Part shown: one piece after another, positions 42,993-54,545 of the stretch
Layout of the letters: each line of letters starts with the position of its first letter
How positions within the stretch are numbered: the first letter of the stretch is position 1
Origin: Heloderma charlesbogerti
Lineage: Eukaryota > Chordata > Lepidosauria > Squamata > Helodermatidae
Length of the DNA stretch: 64,000 nt
Reading direction: 5' to 3'
Assembly: GCA_026122225.1 (NCBI GenBank)
Contig: JANEZZ010002657.1
Location: 434,001-498,000, forward strand
Program-made: the position numbers and the translations under genes
Notes under the pieces: generated by a model
Database searches by the model: none
Told to the model about the DNA's origin: nothing
Seen by the model: the letters and a program-made list of their open reading frames with translations, nothing else

Positions 42993-43373
42993 GGGTGCAA
43001 TCCTATTCAGATAGGCAGCAGCCTCCAAACTCGGAGGCGACCGCCTATCCAAAGCAGGGCAGGGGATTGTTCCCTCTGCACTTCTCCTGCCCTGCATTTT
43101 CGGCTAGACAACCGCTTACAGGAGGACGGAGCGGGAAAGGAGGCTGCTGTATGACCCATTGGATGTGTCGTACAGGCATTTCCGCCCTCCCCGCCCTGGA
43201 ACGCCCCCAGCCATGCCCCTTTTTGGCCGCTCTGCGCTTCTCTTGCGAGCATGGAGGATGGGGCTGTTCCGTGCTGCCTCGGAGGCAGCATGGAAGTGGG
43301 GGAGGCTAGTTCCCGAATGACACGATATCCTATGGCCATCTAGCCACTGTCTAGCGGCCATAGGATTGCTCGC
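42993..43373. mobile_element. PIF/Harbinger-type MITE, copy 2
   Basis: The element is 381 bp with inverted ends GGGTGCAATCCTAT and ATAGGATTGCTCGC, flanked by TTA (42990-42992 and 43374-43376), the 3-bp duplication typical of PIF/Harbinger. Ignoring the element and one TTA leaves the flanking L1 codons in frame (Val-Val-Asp-Leu | Val-Ala-Leu-Asn). It has no transposase. It shares the interior with 5619-6049. Confidence 0.9.
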
Positions 43374-45409
43374 TTAGTTGCTTTAAACTCTGAAAGAACT
43401 GACCAGGTGGCCATCATTTCCTTGGATGCAGAAAAGGCCTTTGACAAAATTTATTGGAAATTTATGTTTATTACACTAATTTTGGTTTTCCTATAGAATT
43501 TTTGAAATGGGTTAAAATTTTGTACTCAGTTCCTAGAGCGAGAGTAATGACTAATGGTTTATTCTCAGCTCTTTTTTTTTACTTGGGCCGGGTACCAGAC
43601 AAGGTTGCCCACTTTCCCCATTGATATTCAATTTGGAACCCCTGGCATGTGCTATTAGACAAAATAATAGTATTCATGGATTTGTTCATTTTGGTTTAGA
43701 ATTTAAAATTAGCCTTTATGCTGATGATCTTTTGCTGTTTACCTTGAGACTTCAGTCGTTGGTTCCAGCTTTGATGAAACTGATTAATACCTTTGGTGAA
43801 TTGTCTGGCTATTCAGTTAATTGGTCAAAGTTGGAAATAATGCTGATTGGAGATAGGGTATACTCTAGTGTATCAGCCAACTGGAAATTTCAACAGCGCC
43901 CAGAGTCTACTACTTACTTGGGATTATTCCTAGAGATATATCTCAAATGGTTAGGTTAAATTTAAACAAGTTGATTAATTATATTTCACAAGATATAGAT
44001 AGATGGGCATCTTTAAAGTTGAGTTTATGGGGTAAGGTGAATACACTTAAGATGAATACCATACCTCGAATTATTTATGTTATACGTGGGATCCCTATAC
44101 TTATACCTGGCAAATATTTCCAAAACCTTAATGCCTTATTTTGTAAATTCTTCTGGGGTTCCTCTCCACCAAGAATATCTTTAAAAAGCATGCAACTTCC
44201 AATTAATGAAGAAGGGTTTGGTTTTCCAGATCTAGCTATGTACCATCTATGTACTATGTATTTGCTCAGCTCTACTAAATTTTGGTCTTTTCCACCTAGA
44301 TTTGATTTTCCACCTTGGTCAGTGTTGGAATCTTCTTGTCTGGAGTCTCTCTATAAATGGATGGCATTAGGTTCTCAGCATATCAAGGTAGACAGAGCTC
44401 CTCCCACAATTTTGGCAGTTAGAGAAGCTTGGCGTATAATGTCACGTCAATTACAGTTTGAACCATTTTCACATACTGAACTGACTTTATGGGAAAATCC
44501 AGATTTAAGAATTCTTAAGAAAATGTTTGTATGGCAGACCTGGACAGATAAAATGATCTTTACCCTGGATCAATTAGTGGGGGTTGATGATGAGTTTTTG
44601 TTATTTTCAACTTTGTGACATCAATTTGATTTGCATGCTACAGCGGAATGGCAGGTATTTGCAACTGAAACATTTGTTGGTATCTAGATTCGGACCTGCT
44701 GCTTTTACTGCTTCGGAGTCACCTTCACTACTGGAAATATTTATTGAAGCTGATCAGATATATTGACTTACAATTCATGTTTATGAACATTTATTATCAA
44801 TGATACAAGTGGTTTACAGCAGGAATGGAACAGAGAATTGGAATGTCCTATTTTGTTTAATCAATGGACTGCTGTCCATTGCTGTCTTGGCATCTGTATC
44901 AGACATTTCAATGGATCTTCAGTTACGCCTTATTCAGCAAAAACTTTTGTTTCAGGTCTGTTGGATGCCACAATGTCTTTTTAATAAAGGCTTGTCAAAT
45001 TGGGCTAATTGTTGGAGGTGTAATGCAGTCAATGCTTCTCTTAATCATGTTTTGGAAATACCCAATGGCTGCCTCCTTTTGGGAGGAAGTTATTATACAG
45101 ATAAATTTTGTATTGGAAAGCTCTTTAATATTTACTGATGTAAATGTTCTTTTAAATTACTTACCTGCTTCTTGGAATGTAACGCATGGTAAGCGTAAAT
45201 GAATTTTTTGCACCTTTTTGGCTGCTAAAAGACTGATATTACGATATTGGAAGGATAAAAGCTTACCACCTATAATGCAATGGACTGAAGACTTGACAAC
45301 ACTAGCAACATTTGAAAGAGTGGTACATAGGCATAAGTTGCAGATGGACTTATATGTGGATATTTGGTCTGCTTTTACTGAAGTGTATGTGGAACCTATT
45401 TTTTTCTCT

Positions 45410-45463
45410 TCTTTCTTTCTTTCTTTCTTTCTATCTTTTCTTTCTTTCTTTCTTGAATATTGT
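45410..45463. repeat. CTTT microsatellite
   Basis: Two runs of CTTT units separated by CTATC, within the 3' part of the L1-clade LINE. Confidence 0.95.
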
Positions 45464-45610
45464 AATATTTGAAACTGATTTAGAATATGTTGCTGTATTT
45501 TTTATTTTGTTCTTTTTTTGGTTTCGTTATGTTTTTTGTTTTGTTTTTTAAACTGTATCACTCTGTGCTTCTGTGCTGTAGTCCTGTTTGCAAAGGTTTT
45601 TATTTAGAAT

Positions 45611-48010
45611 GGGTGGGATGCCCAAGCAAACTAATGTGAATATTTTCTACTCTTTTAGACCTTTACTTACATGGCATTTGGCTGCCCAACTAAAAGCACT
45701 ATATTGAAAACCAATAAGCATGAAGTGTTTCAAAGCCAAGCAAAATCAAATATTACAATGCAGCTGAGTTTATCATCTGACATTATCCTTCTGTAAGTGC
45801 CAGGATCAACACTAGTCTTTAAAGTGGGATGGGGGATCAATGCAGGTTATTGCAGGGCCCACCTGAATGTAACCCTGCTTCTCCACCCTACCCTGAAATG
45901 TTCCGTGGAATTTCAATGCTGGGGAAACAGTTTGCCTGTGGAACTCAGTGCCACAAAATACAGTTCAAGTTAAGTATGCCATGCACAAATCACACAACAC
46001 CAAACTCTGGATACATAGTTTAGCAGCAAGGTGTGTAAGACATGTTGGACCTGTCGAAGTCAACAAGTATTAAAATGTCTCTCACTCCTCTTCCCAATGC
46101 CTGGCTGATCCGCTTCTGAAAGAAAATGCAGCAGCTTAGCGGCCCACCAGGAGAATCAGCCGCCAAAGGCACCTGCCTCTTGCTCTGCAACTAGCCCATG
46201 AGGATACTCTCAGGAAGTGTTCACAACACTGTCACAATGCAGGTCATTACCGCCAGCTTGAAAAGGGGCTGGCGCGGGGTGACCAGAGGTCCCAGCCACA
46301 TCCCCCCTCTCCTCCTCCCGCAGCTGGCTGCTGATAGTTGGCCTTCTACATAAGTGCGGGCGTGTGGGGCTGGTTTTAAGAGAGCAAGACGTAAGAGCCG
46401 CCATCTCCCTGCAGGGGGAGCGCAGGGAGCGAAGTGAGGCTGCCCCCAGAGGTGCGTGCCCACCTGTGGGGAGGGAGCGGGGAAGGGGCGGGAGCAGGAG
46501 GCTGCATGCAGTGGTCAGGAAGAGCCCTCCGGCTTACCGAAAGGGACCCTTCACAGAGCCCTCCTGGCCCCTGCAGGCCCATGTGATCATAGCGCTTATT
46601 AAATGCCGCTCACACTGGAATGGGGGGCTTTCAAGAGCTGAGCACTTTCCCAGCCAACTTTCAGATGACGGCAAAATATAAAATGCATTTTCAAAATCAG
46701 TATTCCAAACTTCCAAGCATCCACCTGCTGTGAGGCACTGGGGCATAGTTTATCGCAAGCCATTGGGAGAAAGGGGCAGGATCCGAAATCAAAATCAGGT
46801 AGCCACATTGGTCCAAATCACAGCGCTAGTGAATTTGATAAATAGCCCTGTTATCATTAAGGCCTGCTGGTGCTTAAAATACAGCATGCAAGCAGCAGAC
46901 TTACACAAGACGTGTCTTTAGGGTGGATGCTCAAAAAGCTGCTGTGACCAAGTAGCAAACAAAAGAAATGTTTCTGAACAGTTAAGACCAGCTTATTGTC
47001 TTTGACCACAGGTTTTTTGTGGGGTTAAGATGGAAGCGAGGACTGTTTTGGCCCTGAAAAGTGGTGGTGGTGGATGTGTGTATAAAAAACCTCATGATTC
47101 ACAATAGGAATGAGATTTGGGGCTTCTGGCCAAAGACACAGTCAGTAAAAGTATTCTAGAAAAGGAATCAGGATTGTGTCTTAAACAGGAATGAACAGAA
47201 GGTCCACGGATGGAGCACAGGCCCACTTTTAGGTTTTAGTGCATCATCTAGCGATGGGCTGGTTGCTGGGATTCCTGCAAAGACTGAGGAGAATGCACTT
47301 CTTGCATTCTTGGGCAAGAACGAGACCCATGGTCCCTGATCAGTTATGTCTTCACTGCCAAGAGATCCTGCACAGGCCCTCCTCTTGCGTCATACTCTTA
47401 AGACATGCTGAAGGACCACGGGAGTTCTAGGAAAAACAAGGGTACCCACGGCGCTGAGGAACAGAGAGTGCGTCCTCCATGGGCCCCAGGGGGGCAGTTT
47501 GGATTCAGCTGCCCCCTAAGCTGCATTCCAGTGGGGGGTGGATCTGAAGGCAAAAGGGCAGGGCAAGAAATAAGAAAAAACACCAGCCTGTTTGAGCTTA
47601 GAGCTCCCACTGCCAGCAACTCAGCCTTTGGAGAAGCACGTCTTGGACAGGGAGGGGAACTGCACAAAGGCCAGGAAACGCCAAGCAGCTGGTGGTCGGG
47701 GGAGCGGGGCGTGGCCTTCTGGCAGCCCCAGAGGGCCGGCTGTGGTCCCTGGGCCTGAGGCCCCCCCCCGCACTGTATGGCATCCACACCGCTCTGGTGC
47801 CCGATCACGGAGCTTCGGGAGCATTGGGGGCGGCCGGCGTCTCTCCCGCCCAGGGAAAGCTGGGCTCCCCTCCCAATGCCTGGCCTCCAGACACAAAGCC
47901 CAGGAGGCCTTCTCCTCTTGCCCATGCCCACCCCACCCGAGTGGCGAGAAGCACTGGGGACAGCTTGGGTTTCCTTTGGAAGAGAGAGTGGGGGAGACAG
48001 GAATCCAAGT
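45611..48010. other. mostly unassigned; one interspersed repeat
   Basis: At about 46795-46925, AGGTAGCCACATTGGTCCAA and TGCTGGTGCTTAAAATACAG match the repeat family seen near 16330 and 32845. Stretches 46250-46600 and 47440-47950 are GC-rich. The frames there (up to 177 aa) overlap on both strands and lack family signatures. Confidence 0.4.
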
Positions 48011-48025
48011 CAGGAATCCTAACTT

Positions 48026-48103
48026 GGATTCCTGCACTGAGCGGGGGGTTGGACTTGAAGGTCTTGTAGGCCCCTTCCAACCCTACTATTCTATGATTCT
48101 ATG
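48026..48103 (+). mobile_element. CR1 3' tail only (~80 bp)
   Basis: ACTTGGATTCCTGCACTGAG continues to CTATTCTATGATTCTATG. It is preceded by an inverted copy of its own first bases (GGAATCCAAGTCAGGAATCC at 48000-48019), a small fold-back. Confidence 0.85.
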
Positions 48104-48109
48104 ACTTGC

Positions 48110-49070
48110 TGGACGCTTTGTAGTCTTTACTTCACTTGCAAATGTGCAAGCCTGGGCAAGTACACCCCCCTGAGCCAGAAGCACAGCTGCCCTGTGCAGC
48201 TCCCCCATCCCAGGCCTGTGCTCCAGGTTCCATGTAACTCCAGCCAGAAAACTCCCAGCGCTCACTCCCTTTCAACAGCCCAAGCGGCTCTTTCTCTCAG
48301 ATGCATCAGCAGAGCCCCCATCTCCAACCTACAGCCCCAGCTTCAAGAAACCATACAGAGGCATTAAGCCGAAATGATCTGGTCAGGTCTCTGACCACGC
48401 ATCTGCAGTGATGAAGCTGCCCAAACCCATAACAATATCATGTTTTCTTTCAAGGATGTCACCTTTCGGGACAGCCAGGAAGGCTGAGTCAGGACTTTTG
48501 CATGGCACTCCCTTGAATGAGGCCTGGAGCCCCTGGGGACCAGGGCAGCCTCCAGCCGGCCAGCCTCTGCCTGGCTGCATCTCAGAGTTGAAGAGGCCGA
48601 GCAATTGACTAAGCAAAGCACTCAATTTTAAGCCCGCCAAGGAACAAGACAGGCTTTTGATCAATACTTCCCACAACAATCCACTTCCGTATGATAAATG
48701 TTCTTGTGGGGAAGAAGAAGAGATTAACCTTCTGTTGCAGATGGAAAGCCCAGCCTCAAGAAAGATGGCTCAGTTCCACCAGGACAAGACCTCACCGCTC
48801 TTTGCAACAGGAATTCTGAAGCAGAGGCGAAGGTGGGGATCGTGCAGCGCATGCAAGAAAGCATCTGCAGGAATCAGAGCCCGGCCCCCAGGACCCCCGG
48901 CACAGACATGGGTGTCAGTGAGAGCGTAGGCCTGCTGGTCTTGGGCTACGGCCCTATTTTCCAGTGCTTCCTGGGAGTAAAACCCATTGAACTCAATGGG
49001 ATTTACTTATGACGAGAGAGGGCATGTGAGTGGGGAAACCGACTGCTCTCGATGGCAGCTTGCAACTGGT
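48110..49070. other. unassigned, with a short MITE-like remnant
   Basis: At 48968-49010, CCTGGGAGTAAAACCCATTG and AACTCAATGGGATTTACTT match the core of a common reptilian miniature repeat also present at 55095-55150 and 61570-61690. The remainder has no recognised feature. Confidence 0.45.
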
Positions 49071-49077
49071 CCTAGAT

Positions 49078-49858
49078 GGGGCTGGGTCCCCTGAAGGACC
49101 AAGTATGTAGTTTGAGAGTTCTGCTCGACTTAGAGCTCACTGGGGAAGCTCAGGTGGGAGCCGTGGCCAGGAGAGCTTTTTACCAGCTAGGGTGGCACAC
49201 CAGTTGTGACGCTATCTGGAAAGGATGTATCTTGCTTCAGTTATCCATGCTCTAGGGGTGTCCAGGCGGGATTACTTTAATGGGATCTCTGTGATGCTGA
49301 TTTAACAATAATTTGGAAACGTCAGCTGGCACCAAATGCAGCTGCTTGTTAGGTGCTGGGCCGTCAGATTATGTGCCACCCTGTAGCAACTTTCCTACTT
49401 GCCCGTGCATTCTGGGCCCAATTTAAAGTGCTGGTCTTGGCCTTTAAAGACCTGAAACATTTAGGTCCAGGTTACTCGAAAGGCTGCCCAGACCCGTAGG
49501 AACCTGCCCATGTTTTATGTGCCCACCTGTCAAAGCAGTTAGATTGGCAGGCACAACAGACATGGTTTTCTTGGTACTGACTCCCCATTTGTGGAACTCT
49601 ATTCCAACTGGTATCTGCCAAATCTCATCATTACAGGCCTTCAAGTGGGCCCTAAAGACTGGCCTGGTTTCCTTGGCCTATAATTGACTTAGTGCATGGT
49701 GTTGTATATGGTGATACTTGGTTTTACATGTTCATTTTGATTTTATCATTTTTTAAATTATTGCTAACATTGTTTTATTGTATCTCATGGTTTTAAATTT
49801 TGTTGTATGCTGCCTTGGTAGGGTGTATCCCCAAAAGGAGGCTTATAAATAAAGGCAT
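49078..49858 (+). mobile_element. older L2-type LINE, C-terminal RT region and 3' end
   Basis: CTGAAGGACCAAGTATGTAG encodes the LKDQVxSLxVLLD block, followed by GEAQVGAVARRAFYQL. A decayed C-terminal domain and a T-rich 3' UTR end in GGAGGCTTATAAATAAAGG. Many stops. It represents a third, older L2 lineage in the window. Confidence 0.8.
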
Positions 49859-49867
49859 GCTACAGAG

Positions 49868-50079
49868 TAGGGATGTCCATCACTCAGACATCCAGTTCTT
49901 TTTTGACTTGATGGAATTCTGCTGCATGTGCAACTCATTTTACGTTTGCAAGCTGAGCTGTTCCCTGAACTCCAGGAACATTTTTTGCACATTTTTTTGG
50001 CAGGTGCCCAGAAAAGCCCATGAACTGGTCTGACTCACTGCAGACCAAGTCAGGCACCACAGCGGTAACTGGAACGAAG

Positions 50080-50117
<38 letters not shown>

Positions 50118-50182
50118 GTGTGTGTGAAACCTAGGAAAACCCATTGAACTCCTCCCCCAAATGGATTTCTCCAACGTCCCTA
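49868..50182. mobile_element. non-autonomous hAT element, copy B
   Basis: The ends TAGGGATGTCC and CAACGTCCCTA are imperfect inverted repeats. The flanks CTACAGAG (49860-49867) and CGACAGAG (50183-50190) form an 8-bp duplication with one mismatch. The interior matches copy A (37664-38118), for example ACTGCAGACCAAGTC and CATTGAACTCCTCCCCCAAA. A GT microsatellite (50082-50126) has expanded within it. It sits just past the L2 3' end. Confidence 0.85.
50082..50126. repeat. GT microsatellite
   Basis: About 22 GT units with one GC interruption, inside the hAT copy B. Confidence 0.97.
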
Positions 50183-50190
50183 CGACAGAG

Positions 50191-50855
50191 TCATATTTTT
50201 GCCAGACCCTTCAGCTTGCTGATTGCAAGGCCCATTTTTCACTGGTCACTTTATCCTTGAGCTCTGCAAATTGAGGTGTTAGTGATCATGCCAGAGCCTC
50301 ATCCCAGGGAAGGAGGACAATATCCACTGGCCTAGGCACCACTTGGTGGTTGGAGCTGAAGTGCCTTTCATGAGCCTTGTTCAGCAAAATGTTGCTGTTT
50401 TCCCAGGCTGCTTGAGACCTCTGCCAGGTCTCCCCACCACTTGCCTCCATTCAGTGCCTGTTCAGAGTCATGAAGTTGCAATGCTGGTTGTGTTCCCTCC
50501 TACTTCAGATTCCAGCCTGCAAGCCAGGAAGGTGAACAGATGGATGTGAGTGAAGTAAACATAGCATTGGTGCATGTAGCTCCAGGGGCCCAGGCAGAAA
50601 AGGGTCTTTCCTCGCTGTGCCTCTGGAGGTCCTTTTAACTGGCTGTGCCAAGGACCTTCGGCCTGAACGTAAGTGCTTGACTGCTGAGCTCTGCCCACTG
50701 TAAGACACAAGGACTGCAGGGCCACAATGAATCAGAAATGAACCACAGAGCACCCCACCCCCAACAACAACTTTTGATTTGCCTGTTATGTTCAAAGTCA
50801 GGGCAGAGTTATAAAGAAGTCTGACCTTTTCTCCATTTTAGTGAACGTGAGGACA
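50191..50855. other. no recognised feature
   Basis: Unassigned sequence; frames below 100 aa without a signature. Confidence 0.4.
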
Positions 50856-51320
50856 TCAGAAGAGCTCTGCTGAATCAGACCAAAGGCCTCATCCAGCATT
50901 CTATTCACACAGTGCCCCAATTCTATTCACAACCAGATGCCCCAATGGGAAGCCCACAACCAGGAGAGAAGCCATCCAAGTTGGTGGCCGTCACTACATC
51001 TTGTGGTAGCGAATTCCATAGTTTAACTCTGTGCTGTGTGAAGAAGTCCTTCCTTTTATCTGTCCTGAATCTCCCACCAATCCGCTTCATGGGATGGCCC
51101 CATTGGGTTCTAGTATTATGAGACAGAAAATGTCTCCCTCTCTGCTTTCTCCACACCATGCATAATTTTGTACACCTCTACCATGTCTCCCCTCACTCAC
51201 CTTTTTGCTAAGCTGAACAGTCCCAGATGTTGTAACCTTTCCTTATAGGGGAGCTGCTCCGGCCCTTTGATCTTTTTGGCTGCCCTTTTCTACAACTTTT
51301 CCAATTCAGCAATACCCTTT
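50856..51320 (-). mobile_element. second CR1-clade LINE, C-terminal part
   Basis: The minus frame 50923-51159 encodes HFLSHNTRTQWGHPMKRIGG and LWNSLPQDVVTATNLDGF, the same C-terminus as at 14948. Upstream on the minus strand, decayed sequence continues the coding region (reversed CCCTTTGATCTTTTTGGCTG). The 3' UTR is replaced at 50870-50930 by a short AATCAGACCAAAGGCCTCAT-type end. Confidence 0.75.
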
Positions 51321-52150
51321 TTTATATCTGCCTTCACACTCAACAATGTTAACATGGCTGTGGTAGAAAAATAGATGCAGGTGTTTTTGTGCTATGCATC
51401 CTTATATTTTGATTTAAAAAGGGGGGTGGGAACTGCCAATAGCATTTTAATTTCTTGGCAGAATTGTAAGGAGATTGCAGAGATAGTTGCCACTTCTGAG
51501 GGAGCAAGCCTGCCAAATTTCAGAATGGGGTTTGTGGCAGGACAGTTTTAACTTTTGAGGGTATACAAAAGAGTATATTTCTCTCCATATGTTCCTCGTA
51601 GATGGTTGTCCTGAGAATTATAAGCATCCCAAAGGTGTTCCTAATTAAGACAGTTGGAAAGTTTCAGAAGGATCTGAAGTGCAGAGGCTAGGGAGTTATG
51701 ATGGCTGAAAACCGGTTTAAGGCTTTTCCGTACTGAAATCTGGGGCCTGTTTACACGAGTGATTTACTCTGAACTGGCTGCGTGCGACGGTTGTGAGGGA
51801 TACATGATGTTGTGGCCAACTAGCAGCCACATCGGAGCTTATCATGGAAAAACTGGATTTCCTGAGACTGCTTATAGTCCGATTATTTTCCTTAATTCGG
51901 CTAGTCTGCACTTCTGTTGTAGTGTGCACCAAACCCTCCGAATTTACTCCACTATGTTAGCCCTGCCCAGAGGTGTGCCTTTCACCATGACGCCGGACAA
52001 GGAGTGTTTCCCCAATGTTTTCCCCGCCTGTATTTCCCTGATGTTTCCGCCATTTCCAGGCTGGCAACCAGAGTTCTTTTTTTTAAATAGAGAAGGGTTA
52101 AACCGAAATAGCACTTTAGCATGACATTGTAAGCCCAAAGTAAGCACTCC
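51321..52150. other. no recognised feature
   Basis: Unassigned. The stretch 51740-52150 (ACACGAGTGATTTACTCTGA onward) has the look of a miniature element but no matching ends were found. Confidence 0.35.
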
Positions 52151-52152
52151 AC

Positions 52153-54545
52153 GTTCTGCAAAACATGGCCCCTCCAGGAAATTCCTGACTTGTGTGGCGG
52201 ATAACTTCCTCCTACAGAAAGTAGAGGAAGGAACTAGAGGATCGGCTATCCTTGACTTGATCCTAACCAACAGAGATGACTTAGTGGATAAAGTAGCAGT
52301 TACAGGAACTCTGGGGGAAAGCGACCATGTTGTACTTGAGTTCTTGGTTCTAAGGGCAGCAAAAGCCAAGTGTAGTCAAACGCGTACCCTGGATTTTAGG
52401 AAAGCTGATTTTAATAAACTCAGAACAGTAAGGTCCCATGGCAAGCGACGCTAACGAGAAAAGGAGTCCAAGATGGGTGGGAGCTTTTAAAAAAGGAAAT
52501 TCTCAAGGCACAATCACAAACAATTCCTACAAGAAGAAAAGGTGGAAGACAACAGAAGAAGCCAATGTGGCTTCACAAAAAGCTTAGGGATGACCTGAAA
52601 ACAAAAAAGGACACATATAGGAAGTGGAGAGAAGGCCAAGCAACAAAGGAAGAGTACATGCAGGTAGCACAGAATTGCAAGGATGGCGTCAGGAAGGTGA
52701 AAGCTGAGAATGAGCTGAGGTCAGTGAGGGATGCTAACAGCAACAAAAGAGCTTTCTTCAGCTACGTGCATAGTAAAAGACAGGAAAGAAATGGTGGTTC
52801 AGCTATTCAGTAAGGATGGCAAAATGATAACAGATGACAAAGAAAAGGCAGAGGTGCTCAATTCCTACTTTGGCTCAGTCTTCTCCCAAGAGAGGGTCTA
52901 TGACCCCCCTGGCAAAGGCAAAGTACAGACTGAAGGGGCAGGATTGCAGCTTGAGATCGATAGGCATATGGTCAAGGAACACCTAATTACTTTGAATGAG
53001 TTCACATCTCCAGGGCCAGATGAACTGCATCCTAGATTCATAAAGGAACTGGCAGAAGAACTCTCAGAACCGCTGTCTGTTCTCTTTGAGAAATCATGGA
53101 GGACGGGGGAAGTGCCAGCTGACTGGAGGAGGGCTAATGTTGTTCCTATCTTCAAAAAGGGCAAAAAGGAGGAACCGGGGAACTACAGCCCAGTCAGTCT
53201 GACATCAATCCCTGGGAAAATTCTGGAGCAGATGATAAAGCAATCCATCTGTAAGTCCCTTGAAAACAACGCAGTGATTACTCGAAGCCAACATGGATTT
53301 GTCAAGAACAAGTCCTGCCAGACAAATCTGATCTCATTTTTTGATCAAGTAACCTCCCTTGTAGACTGTGGGAATGCTGTAGACATCATATACCTCAACT
53401 TCAGCAAAGCTTTCAACAAAAGTGCCCCATGATCTCCTGATGAGCAAACTAGCTCAAAGTGGGCTAGATGAAACAATGATCCAGTGGATCCACAGTTGGC
53501 TACAGAATCGGACTCAAAGAGTCCGATTCTGTATCAATGGGATCTTCTCCAACTGGGGAGAGGTAATGAGTGGGGTACCGCAAGGCTCAGTCCTGGGCCC
53601 AGTGCTCTTCCACATTTTTATGAATGACTTGGAGGAGGAGGTGCAGGGAATGCTGATCAGATTTGCAGATGACACCAAATTGGGCAGGATAGCTAATACT
53701 TTGGAAGACAGAAACAAAATTCAAAGTGATCCGGATAGACTGGAGTGCTGGGCGGAAAACAACAGAATGACATTTAATAGGGATCAATGCCAAGTTCTGC
53801 ACCTAGGAAAAAGAAACCAAAGGCACAGTTACAAGATGGGCAATACATGGCTCAACAACACTACAAGCGAGAAGGATCTTGGAATTGTTGTTGGTCACAA
53901 GCTGAATGTGAGCCACAATGGGATGTGGCCGCAAAAAAGGCAAATGCTCTTTTGGGCTGCATTAATAGAAGCATAGCTTCCAAATCCCAGGTAGTACTAG
54001 TTCCCCTCTACTCAGCACTGCTTAGGCCTCATCTGGAGTACAGTGTCCAGTTCTGGGCACCGCACTTTAAGAAGGATGCAGACAAACTGGAGAGGGTTCA
54101 GAGGAGGGCAACCAAGATGATCAGGGGACTGGAAACAAAGCCCTATGAAGAGAGACCGAAAGAACTGGGCATGTTTAGCCTTGAGAAGAGAAGACTGAGG
54201 GAAGATAGGATAGCGCTCTTCAAGTACTTGAAAGGTTGTCCCAGAGAGGAAGGCCAGGATCTCTTCTTCATCATCCCAGAATGCAGGACACGGAATAACG
54301 GGCTCAAGTTCTAGGAAGCCAGATTCTGGCTGAACATCAGGAAAAACTTCCTGATTGTTAGAGCAATACGACAATGGAACCAATGACCTAGGGAGGCGGT
54401 GGGCTCTCCCACACTAGAGGTGTTCAAGACGAGGCTGGACAGCCATCTGTCAGGGATGCTCTGACTTGGATTCCTGCACTGGGCAGGGGGTTGGACTCGA
54501 AGGCCTTGTAGGCCCCTTCCAACCCTTCTATTCTGTGATTCTGTG
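52153..54545 (+). mobile_element. CR1 LINE, most complete ORF2 copy in the window, 5'-truncated
   Basis: The copy enters at the end of the endonuclease ([23 protein letters not shown] at 52240-52350). The linker is at 52565-52813. The RT frame 52731-53432 shows PGPDELHP, VPIFKKGKKEEPGNYSPVSL and QHGFVKNKSCQTNL. Frame 53422-53976 carries GVPQGSVLGPVLF and FADDTKLGRI (catalytic Asp-Asp). Frame 53787-54314 holds the C-terminus ([17 protein letters not shown]). The copy ends at CTATTCTGTGATTCTGTGAT. Frameshifts lie near 52780, 53415 and 53900. A hairpin insertion occurs at 53519-53530. Confidence 0.93.
53502..53532. repeat. perfect 14-bp inverted repeat with 3-base loop
   Basis: ACAGAATCGGACTC, AAA, GAGTCCGATTCTGT. 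In the other CR1 copies (for example 18405-18435 reversed) the second arm is absent and the sequence reads GAGTGCTTATCAATGGG. Confidence 0.97.

Larger units (their letters stand above)
40285..45610 (+). mobile_element. L1-clade LINE (Swimmer/Tx1-like), ORF2, with two nested insertions
   Basis: Endonuclease part 40299-40727: INVYGPN, LIVGGDFSEVLDPSLDRS, ALDYFLIS and TLVVSDH (catalytic Asp-His). After the L2 insertion, linker 41936-42474. RT 42534-42992: KLPGPNGFPIEWYK, VIPKPGKD, NYRPISLMNVDIKILTAIL and PDQVGFIKNRQ. After the MITE: ISLDAEKAFDKIYWKF (motif A), LEPLACAIRQN and SLYADDLLLF (motif C, about 43707-43736). C-terminal region 43947-45470 includes WGKVNTLKMNTIPRI. A CTTT repeat lies at 45410-45463. 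Frameshifts at about 42475, 43490, 43940 and 44600 make it dead. It is 5'-truncated at about 40285; the 3' limit is approximate. Confidence 0.88.
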
